Shown: in pieces, positions 20,634 to 28,005 of the stretch
How positions within the stretch are numbered: the stretch's first letter is position 1
Layout of the letters: each line of letters opens with the position of its first letter
Source of the DNA: Alicyclobacillus hesperidum
GTDB lineage: Bacteria > Bacillota > Bacilli > Alicyclobacillales > Alicyclobacillaceae
Assembly: GCF_900107035.1 (NCBI RefSeq)
Contig: NZ_FNOJ01000003.1
Span: 62,001-126,000, forward strand
Direction: 5' to 3'
DNA: 64,000 bases
Translations under genes and position numbers: made by a program
The notes under the pieces: generated by a model
The model's database searches: none
Told to the model about the DNA's origin: nothing
What the model saw: the letters and a program-made list of their open reading frames with translations, nothing else

Positions 20634-20779
20634 GACGCAATCCCCTCTCCCAATTGCGTTGGATATACACCCACTCGTCCGCGCTGCATTTTGCATTTCT
20701 TATCGATATGCACACACTTCGCTCCATTCTATGCGGCAGGGGTGTGGGCTTGTGGCTTGTCATAAAGAGGTGAGGAACA

Positions 20780-21439
20780 ATGCATTTGGTTAGTCTCGGC
20801 GACTCCATCACATACGGCGAAGGCGCATCTACTCCATCCCGCGCGTACCCGAGCGTGTTGACGGCACTGCTTCAATCACATCTCCGATCGCGCTCGTGTT
20901 GCGACGCCATTCTCGCAGAACCAGGTTGGACAAGTACAGATTTGCTCTCTGCACTCGGCGCCGCAGGCAACCTGCCACTGACCAATGCCCGCGCGGTCAC
21001 GGTTTGGATTGGTGGAGACGATCTCGCACAAGCGGCCTTGGCCACACTGGCAAGCGGTCGCAAATCGTTGCCCATTGCTCCGCTCGTCGTGCGTTACAAA
21101 CGGAATTTGACAGACATCGTGCGCTTCGCACAGGCGGACAGCAGGAACGTCGTGATCGTCTGCACACAATACAACCCCTTTCCAAACAGTCCATTGGCGG
21201 GCGAGGCGGTCGCCACTTTGAATGAAGCCATCCGCTCTGTCGCGGCCGCGACCGGGGCTGCGCTCGCGCCGGTTGCGGACTGGTTTGCCGGCCGCCAAAG
21301 CGAATTGATTCGCAACTACCGCACAGGCACGATCGCGGATGCCCTGCGGGGCCCCGCCCCGGTTCACCCGAACGACAGAGGGCATCGAGTGGTGGCAGAG
21401 GGCCTTTATCGCATGCTGGCACCAATCGTTGCGCACTGA
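20780..21439 (+). CDS. SGNH/GDSL-family hydrolase
   Basis: The 219-residue esterase/lipase-like enzyme has block I LGDSITYGEGA (Ser9), block III WIGGDDLAQ (in place of GxND) and block V HPNDRGHRV (catalytic Asp/His). There is no signal peptide, so it is apparently cytosolic or exported by another route. AGAGGTGAGG precedes ATG 20780. It lies directly upstream of sigK, and the sigK promoter candidate spans its stop codon. The substrate is unknown. Confidence 0.85.
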   Translation: MHLVSLGDSITYGEGASTPSRAYPSVLTALLQSHLRSRSCCDAILAEPGWTSTDLLSALGAAGNLPLTNARAVTVWIGGDDLAQAALATLASGRKSLPIAPLVVRYKRNLTDIVRFAQADSRNVVIVCTQYNPFPNSPLAGEAVATLNEAIRSVAAATGAALAPVADWFAGRQSELIRNYRTGTIADALRGPAPVHPNDRGHRVVAEGLYRMLAPIVAH

Positions 21440-21448
21440 CATAGGCTA
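21421..21448 (+). promoter_or_regulatory. Candidate sigma-K/sigma-E type promoter of sigK
   Basis: CATAGGCTA (21440-21448) fits the sigma-K -10 consensus CATANNNTA. An AC (21421-21422) lies 17 bp upstream, where the short sigma-K -35 is expected. The start site would be about 30 bp before the sigK TTG codon. This matches the known autoregulation of sigK, but no experiment supports it here. Confidence 0.45.
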
Positions 21449-21487
21449 GGGCGCACTGCCCTTTCCACAGTCGGAGGTGAACGCCGC

Positions 21488-21684
21488 TTGCTGTCATTCG
21501 CCTTGGCCGCTGCTCTGATGCGAGACATCGTGCTCGCCACCGGATTTGTCAACCAATCGTTTCCGCAACCGCTCAGTAAAGACGATGAACAGAAATATTT
21601 CGACTTATGGCGCAAACACGGCGACAAGCGGGCACATGACCTGCTTGTCGAACACAATTTGCGCCTGGTTGCACATGTCGCCAA
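21488..21684 (+). CDS. sigK: sigK, 5' part (pro-sigma-K N-terminus), interrupted by skin-like element
   Basis: Codons 1-65 plus two bases of codon 66. The TTG start follows GGAGGTG by eight bases. The product begins with a hydrophobic pro-sequence (SFALAAALMRDIVLATGF), as removed by SpoIVFB in bacilli, then NQSFPQPLSKDDEQKYFDLW and LLVEHNLRLVAHVA, the start of sigma region 2. Reading on through the element gives unrelated codons (NVSSTQSP…), so a functional sigma factor cannot be made from the unrearranged DNA. The 3' part lies at 24160-24694. Confidence 0.93.
21683..21684 (+). other. Left attachment site core (AA) of the sigK element
   Basis: The left junction reads ATGTCGCC-AA-CGTGTCATCG. 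The AA dinucleotide is the only position that, when crossed with the right AA, gives an in-frame sigK. Two-base cores are normal for serine recombinases. Confidence 0.8.
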
Positions 21685-21711
21685 CGTGTCATCGACACAA
21701 TCACCGATTCG

Positions 21712-23274
21712 TTACAGTTCGAACCGCGAACGCACGGTGAGGTGCACGGATTCGCCCCTGGCGTCCAATTCAACGCGATCGATCACGGCCTCGACCCACG
21801 CCCGACGCTCCCCGGGGTCCACGTCCCCGTCGGCGAGTAGCCATGCCTCTATCTTCTCGCGCTCGGCCTTGCGCTCCATCGCCTCCGTGCGCTTCGCGAT
21901 GCAACGTCTGCACACTTGCTCGCGCAATGCATGCCAGCGGATCTCAGCCTCGCGCTTGCGCACTGTGTACGTGTTCATATCGAGATCGCCATAGGCATAA
22001 AGGGTGGCAAGTCTTCCCTTGGCCGCCTCAATCGTGGCCAATTGCTCTGCCATAAGCCGCAAATCGTCTGCTGCGCCTGAATCGTCGCCGAGGATTGCGG
22101 AACCAGAGAGATGCGCCCACACGTCGTCCCAAACCTGGCTCTTCATAATCCGATGCACCAACTCGCGCCAGACGACTTGTTCGATAGCCGCGGCTGGTAC
22201 CCGTTTGCACCGATAGGGGCAGCGGGGCGTCTGTTTGACAGCTTCCGGTGGACGTCGATACCACCGCTGTGTGGTTCCCTTCCCGTTGTCAGATGCCGCA
22301 CTATACCACGTCTGGTGACATATTGAGCAGGTGAGATAACCTCCGAGCAAGTGTCGTTTGGCTTTCGCGGTACGCGCGCGCGCCCGCGACCGGCGGCGAG
22401 CGTTCACCGCCTCAGCAAGATCTGAATCAACGATCCGTGGGACAGGGATGCAAATCCAGTCACTCGGTTGTCGCCAGCCCACCACGATGCGCCGATTCGA
22501 GCGCTTAAGTCCAGGCACCCTGCGGGCGAGTCGCAGGGCCTTGCGGGTTGTCCGGCGGTTAAAATACCAAGTACCCGTGTACATGGGATTGGCCAATATG
22601 TGTCCAACGGTTGCGTGAGACCAGTTCTTGGATAAGCGCGTCTTCGTGGGCACACCTAACGCATCGAGGCGTTTGGCAATCGCGCGCAGACTGAGCTGTT
22701 CGTACGCATACCACCGATACATCATGCGGACGACGGCGGCCTCACTGTCGACGATGACGAGCTTGCCGTTTTCATACCTGTAACCATAGGGGTCAATACC
22801 CGTTGGCATGTACTGTCCACCCTTGGCAGCCCTCAATTTTCCGGAGAGTGTTCGACGACGTATCTGCCGCAGTTCATATTCTGCAATACTAGAGATAATA
22901 TGGAACAGAAGCACCGCCTCGTCGGACTGATCCCAGTTGGGGACATCGACAAAATGAAGTTCCACCCCGCACTGTTGCAATTCGCGGACAATCATCGCCT
23001 TGTCAGCAACGTTGCGCGAAAGCCTATCGGGGTGTTTGATGATGACCCTTGCAATTGTGCCGCGCCTGGCTTCATCGAGCAATGCCAACAAGGCCGGTCT
23101 ATCCATATCTTCCCCGGATGCCCCAGCTTCTTCATACACGCGGATGTCCGCTTGGGAAGCGCCTAACGCCAGTGCGTAGTGAATACACTGCTCACGCTGG
23201 ACCGCGAGACTATGCCCCTCAGCGGCCTGCACGCCTGTTGACACGCGCGTGTACACGGCTGTCAGCATTGGCAT
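21712..23274 (-). CDS. Large serine recombinase, SpoIVCA-like excisionase of the sigK element
   Basis: The 520-residue protein has an N-terminal resolvase domain (AVYTRVSTGVQAAEGHSL, nucleophile Ser12; KHPDRLSRNVADKAM; SSIAEYELRQIRRRTLSGK), then a Recombinase domain (TGIDPYGYRYENG … SHATVGHILANPMYTGTWYFNRR). A zinc-ribbon-like CSICHQTW…CPYRCKR block and an Arg/Glu-rich, coiled-coil-like C-terminus follow. This is the architecture of SpoIVCA. ATG 23274 (or 23268) follows GCGGGG; both are weak sites and overlap an upstream small frame with a better ribosome-binding site. The stop lies 27 bp from the left core. Its job is presumably to cut out the element. Confidence 0.93.
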   Translation of the reverse strand: MPMLTAVYTRVSTGVQAAEGHSLAVQREQCIHYALALGASQADIRVYEEAGASGEDMDRPALLALLDEARRGTIARVIIKHPDRLSRNVADKAMIVRELQQCGVELHFVDVPNWDQSDEAVLLFHIISSIAEYELRQIRRRTLSGKLRAAKGGQYMPTGIDPYGYRYENGKLVIVDSEAAVVRMMYRWYAYEQLSLRAIAKRLDALGVPTKTRLSKNWSHATVGHILANPMYTGTWYFNRRTTRKALRLARRVPGLKRSNRRIVVGWRQPSDWICIPVPRIVDSDLAEAVNARRRSRARARTAKAKRHLLGGYLTCSICHQTWYSAASDNGKGTTQRWYRRPPEAVKQTPRCPYRCKRVPAAAIEQVVWRELVHRIMKSQVWDDVWAHLSGSAILGDDSGAADDLRLMAEQLATIEAAKGRLATLYAYGDLDMNTYTVRKREAEIRWHALREQVCRRCIAKRTEAMERKAEREKIEAWLLADGDVDPGERRAWVEAVIDRVELDARGESVHLTVRSRFEL

Positions 23275-23407
23275 TCCCCGCTTTCTCACGACAATCGTGA
23301 CGCCCTTGCGAATCTTGCCAAATGAGCCTAGCGAAAACGTCCTTTGCTTGTGCTGGCGACATCGGTGTGATCGAAGTCTGCCAGTCAACATAAAACAGCC
23401 GATCCAT
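23219..23407 (-). CDS. Possible 62-codon leader ORF overlapping the recombinase start
   Basis: ATG 23407 follows GGGAAGGGGGTG at ideal spacing, far better than the recombinase's own site. The product starts MDRLFYVDWQTSITPMSPAQ and ends in Arg-rich sequence; its stop lies 55 bp inside the recombinase gene in another frame. It may couple translation to the recombinase, or may be a real short protein. No homologue is known to me. Confidence 0.4.
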   Translation of the reverse strand: MDRLFYVDWQTSITPMSPAQAKDVFARLIWQDSQGRHDCREKAGNANADSRVHARVNRRAGR

Positions 23408-23425
23408 GATGACACCCCCTTCCCG

Positions 23426-23456
23426 GTTGTATGCGAAAGAGGAGATGTCCTAACAC
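23426..23456 (-). promoter_or_regulatory. Candidate sigma-E promoter of the recombinase
   Basis: On the minus strand GTGTTA (23456-23451), a 17-bp spacer and CATACAAC (23433-23426) resemble sigma-E promoters (-10 CATACAnT, one mismatch). It precedes the leader ORF and recombinase, which fits mother-cell expression. Confidence 0.4.
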
Positions 23457-23493
23457 GGATCGGCTATTGATGCACAGAAATGTACCCACTTAT

Positions 23494-24111
23494 TTAGTTG
23501 GTGTCATCGCGTTTCGATCCTTGACTGCGCCGATGCTCCCAGATGCGAAACCACACAAATAGTGCAATGAGGAGAATGACAACGACAACCAAGAGTACAA
23601 TGTGATGTTTGAAAAACGGCCAGTACTTCGTGACAAATTCGCCAATATAACGACCAGCGATAATGAATAGGCCCGACCAGACGATGGCGGCAATGGTATT
23701 AAACACAAAAAACAACCAGGGCTTCATGCGGTTGATACCAGCGAGGTACGGAATTAGAATGCGCACACCAGCGATAAATTTGGCGATGAACACCACCCAG
23801 AGCTCATAACGCTGAAATCGTTCATTTGCAGCGTCAAGTTTCGCGGATGTGATACCGATGAATTTTCCAAAAAAGAGGACAATTGGACGACCAAGATACC
23901 ACCCAATGAGGTACGCAACGGCCGACCCAATCAAGTTGCCAAGGCAGCCAGCAAGCCAAAGTGGTACAAGGTGAAAGACACCTTTTGACCACTCGATACC
24001 GGAGAGCGTGAGCGTGGTTTCCGCAGGAAACGGGAAGCCGATGGCTTCAACCAGGATGATGAGAAACACACCAAAATATCCGTATTGATGGATGATCTCC
24101 TGAAAATGCAC
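23494..24111 (-). CDS. DedA-family membrane protein carried by the sigK element
   Basis: The 205-residue DedA/SNARE-associated family protein shows EAIGFPFPAETTLTLSG, GNLIGSAVAYLIGWYLG and the signature FIAKFIAGVRILIPYLAGINRM, with several membrane helices and a basic C-terminal tail. DedA proteins are linked to lipid-carrier (undecaprenyl phosphate or phospholipid) flipping and envelope homeostasis. GTG 24111 follows AAGGAGG by seven bases; the open frame upstream crosses the right junction and is not needed. The whole gene therefore lies inside the element, 46 bp from the right core, and would be lost on excision. Confidence 0.92.
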   Translation of the reverse strand: MHFQEIIHQYGYFGVFLIILVEAIGFPFPAETTLTLSGIEWSKGVFHLVPLWLAGCLGNLIGSAVAYLIGWYLGRPIVLFFGKFIGITSAKLDAANERFQRYELWVVFIAKFIAGVRILIPYLAGINRMKPWLFFVFNTIAAIVWSGLFIIAGRYIGEFVTKYWPFFKHHIVLLVVVVILLIALFVWFRIWEHRRSQGSKRDDTN

Positions 24112-24157
24112 AGAGTCGCCTCCTTGGGCTACCGCAAGTGACATTGTTGACGACACT

Positions 24158-24159
24158 AA
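24158..24159 (+). other. Right attachment site core (AA) of the sigK element
   Basis: The right junction reads ACGACACT-AA-GAAGTTTGAT. Joined to the left flank it gives GTC GCC AAG AAG TTT (V A K K F), as in intact SigK proteins. Confidence 0.8.
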
Positions 24160-24694
24160 GAAGTTTGATACGTCCGGGATTGATCAGGACGATTTGATTT
24201 CAATTGGCACGGTCGGCCTGATCAAAGCGGTGGACACATACCAGCCTGCAAAAGGCACAAAGTTTGCGACATACGCCGCTCGCTGCATTCAAAACGAGAT
24301 TCTTATGCAGTTGAGGGCGCAGCGCAAAACGCGTAAGGATGTCTCACTTTACAGTCCCATTGGCACAGATAAAGAAGGCAATGAAATCACCATCTCCGAC
24401 ATTTTGTTTTCTGAGAGCGATTCCACCGAAGATGAGGTCAGTCGGAAGATGGAAATCGACGGTATGAAGAAACTACTCGATGTCCTAGACGAACGGGAAC
24501 GTCGCGTAATCGAGTTGCGCTTTGGACTCGTAGACGGTCATGAATGGACGCAAAACGAAGTGGCAGATCTGCTAGAGATATCCAGATCTTACGTTTCCCG
24601 ATTAGAGAAGCGTGCTTTACTGAAAATGTTCCACCAGTCCTACGCAGGCCAAGAACGTAAACGTGCTTACCGACATTCGCGCGCGCAATCGTAA
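24160..24694 (+). CDS. sigK: sigK, 3' part (sigma regions 2-4)
   Basis: The last base of codon 66 and codons 67-243 plus stop. It reads KKFDTSGIDQDDLISIGTVG, then region 2 (FATYAARCIQNEILMQLRAQRKTRKDVSL) and region 4 (WTQNEVADLLEISRSYVSRLEKRALLKMF). No plausible start codon with a ribosome-binding site precedes it; it depends on DNA rearrangement for expression. With the 5' part it makes a late mother-cell sigma factor for coat and cortex genes. Confidence 0.93.
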
Positions 24695-24702
24695 TCCTGA
24701 AA

Positions 24703-24729
24703 TGCCGTCCGGATCAATGTCCGGACGGC
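24703..24729. terminator. Bidirectional hairpin between sigK and htrA-like gene
   Basis: GCCGTCCGGA and TCCGGACGGC form a 10-bp GC-rich stem around a 6-base loop, 8 bp past the sigK stop and covering the stop of the convergent protease gene. Confidence 0.6.
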
Positions 24730-25949
24730 CAAGTCCCCAATGTCACTTCGACTGTAATCTTCTTCCCATGGCGCAGCACTGTCAGCGTTACCTTCTGACC
24801 GGGATTGTCCTGATTGATATACTGGGTCAGCTGTTCAATGCTGTTTACTGGCTCGCCATCGATGCCCACGATAATGTCCCCATTTCCTTTCAAGATGGTA
24901 TAGGGATCAGCTGTATCGTTGGCACTATTCAGCTTATTCGCGTTGCTGTCGCCTTGCAAACCTGCTTTCGCAGCGGGGCCGTCCTTGGTCGTCTCCGTGA
25001 CGTAGACGCCGGACGAGACAGGCAGGTGCATGGCTTCTTGCATGAGGTTATCGATATCCATTCCCTCAATGCCAAGCCATGCATGCGCGATGGGCTGGCC
25101 GGACAAGAGCTTTGGTTCAAGTTGAATGAACCTATCAATCGGAATGGCAAAACCGATGCCAATCGAGCCTTCGATTGGACTTTCAATCAAGGTGTTAATG
25201 CCGACGACCTGGCCTGCAGCGTTGAGCAAAGGGCCGCCGGAGTTGCCTGGATTAAGCGGCGCGTCCGTCTGGATCATGCCGTTCATGACGTGACCGCTCG
25301 ACTCAGACATGGAGCGATTCAAGCCGCTGACGATCCCGGAGCTGACGCTCGACGTGAGTTCAAACGGATTGCCAATGGCAATGACCAGGCTACCTGGCTG
25401 TAGCGATTTCACCGACCCGAGTGGCAACGGCTGCAACGAAGCGGGAGCAGGGATACGGACGATGGCGAGATCGTCCAATTTGTCAGCATTGAGTACGCGT
25501 CCGACATACTGACGGTTCCCGCTAGATACCTCGACGGTCTTGGCACTGCCGACAACGTGCGCATTTGTCGCAATATCCCCGTTACGATCGATGAGAAAGC
25601 CTGTGCCGATATCCTCTTCGGCCCCGCTGTCCGAAGCTGACTTGCCCCCAGATACCGCCGTGATCGTGAAGATGCTATTTTTCACGCGGTTGTATATATC
25701 CGTAACCAAGGTTGTATTGTCAACGCCAGGAATCGCCGTGGTCGAACTGCTCGATCCAGAACCGTTACTCGCAACCGAAGGTACGTATTCCACCGTCGCT
25801 TGGTGTCCGGAGTGGCTGATGGCTGCTCCCGTCCAAATGCCTAGCACATAAAACACCGCGAGACCTGCGACGATGCTTGGTAGCAACACCGTTCGCCTAC
25901 GCCGGCCATCGCCCGGCCAATCGTCAAACTCATCGAAACGCCGCCCCAT
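24714..25949 (-). CDS. Membrane-anchored HtrA/DegP-like serine protease with PDZ domain
   Basis: The 411-residue protein has a short cytosolic N-terminus, one membrane helix (VLLPSIVAGLAVFYVLGIWTG), a Ser-rich linker, then a trypsin-like domain with His in ATNAHVVG, Asp in KLDDLAIVR and Ser in NPGNSGGPLLN. One PDZ domain follows (GVYVTETTKDGPAAKAGLQ … ILKGNGDIIVGIDGEPV). It degrades damaged proteins outside the membrane. ATG 25949 follows AAAGGGGGAGG. It is convergent with sigK and outside the element. Confidence 0.93.
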   Translation of the reverse strand: MGRRFDEFDDWPGDGRRRRTVLLPSIVAGLAVFYVLGIWTGAAISHSGHQATVEYVPSVASNGSGSSSSTTAIPGVDNTTLVTDIYNRVKNSIFTITAVSGGKSASDSGAEEDIGTGFLIDRNGDIATNAHVVGSAKTVEVSSGNRQYVGRVLNADKLDDLAIVRIPAPASLQPLPLGSVKSLQPGSLVIAIGNPFELTSSVSSGIVSGLNRSMSESSGHVMNGMIQTDAPLNPGNSGGPLLNAAGQVVGINTLIESPIEGSIGIGFAIPIDRFIQLEPKLLSGQPIAHAWLGIEGMDIDNLMQEAMHLPVSSGVYVTETTKDGPAAKAGLQGDSNANKLNSANDTADPYTILKGNGDIIVGIDGEPVNSIEQLTQYINQDNPGQKVTLTVLRHGKKITVEVTLGTWPSGH

Positions 25950-26049
25950 CGTGCCTCCCCCTTTTGCCACCACATGTTGTTGCCTTCATTCTAACCATCC
26001 GCCTCTACGTGCACAAACAAAAGGCACGTTACAACGCGCGAGGTGGCTG

Positions 26050-28005
26050 TTACGCGTCGGCCAGTGTGGCGATGACGTGTTGTAACCGATTCACCAATTC
26101 CGGATCAGGCTTTTGATCCGCCATCCCACGCCCGTTTGCAACGCGCTTTGCGGCACTGCCATAATACGCAGCTAAAGCCGTTTCCAACTGCGCACTGCAG
26201 CGCTCTACGAGACGCTGTCCCCGCGTTGCGAGTATTTCCTTCGCAGCGGCCATTGCGACGGGTTCCGTCGCCTCCATCATGGCGCTTTGCCCACCGCCTT
26301 CAAAAAACTGCTTGGCAGAGGAGAAGTGGCGGAAAAATGGTTCAAACATACCGCCGTCGAGATGTGCAGGCGCGGCGTTAAGCACGTCGTCGACCACTTG
26401 AACCCCCCCTGCGGTCGAACCGTCATGTGTCGCACCAGCGAGCGACAACCTCGACATTTCTTCTTCCCAATGTGTCTTTTCGCCGGTCAGTACCTCGCTC
26501 GCCAAGCGTTCCGCGCGAAGCGCAAACGTACGCAGTTCAATGTCGATCCGCCGTCCAATGGCCCCTGCCAGCTCCGTCGCCGCCTCCCGCAACTTGTCCG
26601 TGGGCTTGCCAAGGCGAAACCTCCCTGGGTGGAATGCCTCGCGGAACAAGTCCCGATAGGCAAAACGCAGCCGTTCCCCCGCGTGAAATAAGAGCTCGTG
26701 CAGTTCCTGCGCAAGTGGCCGCACCAAGCGCACTTCACTATCCACACGCGCAGCCTCCATACGCTGATTTAGCTCATCGAGTTCCCTAAGGCGCGACGAG
26801 CGCGCTGCGTCGTCCGCAGCGATGCGCAATTGTTCCTCTCGCTGCCGTGCAACCAGTTGTTCGCGCAAAGTAGCCAACGTGCGCCTTGCCAAATCTGCGG
26901 CCAAGCCGTCTGCAGACGACTCGACGTATTGGATGAGATCGGCCTGAAGGCGATCGACTCCAGCATACTCGCAAAGCGCGGTGAGCGAAGCCGCATCCGG
27001 CTGCCAGGTCTCATCGCGCAAGCGCGATCGCGCTAGTGCCAACGCGTCAGCATCGGTCGCGTCAACTGCCAGGCGCCGCCCCGCTTCGGCCAATTGCGCC
27101 GAAACCTCGTAGACGCGCGGTTGCCGGATACCGAGGCGTCTGAGTTCGGATATGACGCGCGCTCGAACCTGTTCGCGTTCCTCGTCACTCGTGGCGAGAT
27201 CGACAGCGTTGATGGCTGCGAACAGCTTATTCTGCTCAGATACGTCCTGAACCCCGGCAAGCTGCAAGAGGAACTCGCGATCCGCCTGGCTGAATGCATG
27301 CGTGTAGTACATGACAAACAGAACAGCATCCGCCTCGCGCATGTACGAGAAGGCAACATTCGTATGACGCTGATGGATGGAATCGACACCCGGCGTGTCG
27401 ACGAAAACAAAGCCTCGTTGCAAAAGCGGATCGTCCACCTGGACGTCGACACGGCCGACATATGCCGCGTATCGTTCGTCGGCTGAAAATGCTCGTAAAT
27501 CTTCGACACTGGCTACCCAAGTCGTCCCAAGCCTAGCGCGCATGTCTTCATAACCGTCACGCAGCGCCTTCAGAAAACGTACGTGGCGCCGATAGGCGAC
27601 CGGGAATTGCGTGACGGTTAGGCGATCGATCTCGGCCATCGCCGCAGAAAGGTCGCTCGCGTGCCGATTCAGGGCTTGTAAAGTCGACTCGACGTCGCGC
27701 CACAGCTCCTCTTCTGTCTTCGCCGCAATCTGAACCTTCGCGTCGTCCTTCGTCGCACCGCGCAGTTCCGTGACGGCTGCGGTCGTCGGGCTTGGGGAGA
27801 CGACGAGCAATGGCCTTCCCAAAATGGCGTTCAAGACAGAGGATTTACCTGCTGAAAACGCGCCGAAAACAGCGATGACCATCTGCCTTTGCGAAAGTCG
27901 CGCGATGGCCGTGTCCATGAATCGAGTGTCGATTCCGCTGATGTCGCGCACGGATTCCTGCAACTTCACCAGTCGTTCGATATAAAGCTCGCGGTCCTGC
28001 GTCAT
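26050..28005 (-). CDS. Dynamin-like GTPase, second of a tandem pair
   Basis: The 651-residue protein has a dynamin-type G domain: P-loop GAFSAGKSSVLN, switch TTAAVTE, G3 FVDTPGVDS and AINAVDLATS. A long helical stalk-like region follows. It probably remodels or protects membranes, like bacterial dynamins. ATG 28005 overlaps the stop of the first dynamin gene (ATGA) and follows GGGGAGGTG. Together with that gene it resembles a split form of B. subtilis DynA, which carries two dynamin units in one chain (inference). Confidence 0.88.
   Translation of the reverse strand: MTQDRELYIERLVKLQESVRDISGIDTRFMDTAIARLSQRQMVIAVFGAFSAGKSSVLNAILGRPLLVVSPSPTTAAVTELRGATKDDAKVQIAAKTEEELWRDVESTLQALNRHASDLSAAMAEIDRLTVTQFPVAYRRHVRFLKALRDGYEDMRARLGTTWVASVEDLRAFSADERYAAYVGRVDVQVDDPLLQRGFVFVDTPGVDSIHQRHTNVAFSYMREADAVLFVMYYTHAFSQADREFLLQLAGVQDVSEQNKLFAAINAVDLATSDEEREQVRARVISELRRLGIRQPRVYEVSAQLAEAGRRLAVDATDADALALARSRLRDETWQPDAASLTALCEYAGVDRLQADLIQYVESSADGLAADLARRTLATLREQLVARQREEQLRIAADDAARSSRLRELDELNQRMEAARVDSEVRLVRPLAQELHELLFHAGERLRFAYRDLFREAFHPGRFRLGKPTDKLREAATELAGAIGRRIDIELRTFALRAERLASEVLTGEKTHWEEEMSRLSLAGATHDGSTAGGVQVVDDVLNAAPAHLDGGMFEPFFRHFSSAKQFFEGGGQSAMMEATEPVAMAAAKEILATRGQRLVERCSAQLETALAAYYGSAAKRVANGRGMADQKPDPELVNRLQHVIATLADA

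Larger units (their letters stand above)
21685..24159. mobile_element. Miniature skin-like sigK intervening element, 2,475 bp
   Basis: The element interrupts sigK between codons for VA and KKFD, the same region where the B. subtilis skin element sits. It holds only a serine recombinase (left, convergent with the sigK 5' part, as spoIVCA is in B. subtilis) and a DedA-family gene. Excision at the AA core joins 197 and 535 bp into a 732-bp frame coding 243 residues. The predicted circle junction GACAC-TAAC-GTGTC is a dyad centred on AA. Programmed excision in the mother cell is inferred from these facts and from known skin biology. Confidence 0.92.

Noticed and set aside
24112-24156. N-terminal extension of the DedA protein across the right junction of the element
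   Set aside because: The GTG at 24111 has an ideal AAGGAGG; the extension would start at the junction and adds non-family residues.
21685-24157. CGACAC, present near both ends of the element, as the recombination core
   Set aside because: Joining at CGACAC would put the sigK 3' half out of frame (…STLRSL…) and remove the conserved KKFD. Only the AA core restores the protein.
21488-24694. sigK as an ordinary pseudogene disrupted by an insertion
   Set aside because: Both halves are free of stops and keep all key motifs. The halves rejoin in frame at one precise dinucleotide, and the insert encodes a matching recombinase. Programmed excision explains this better than decay.
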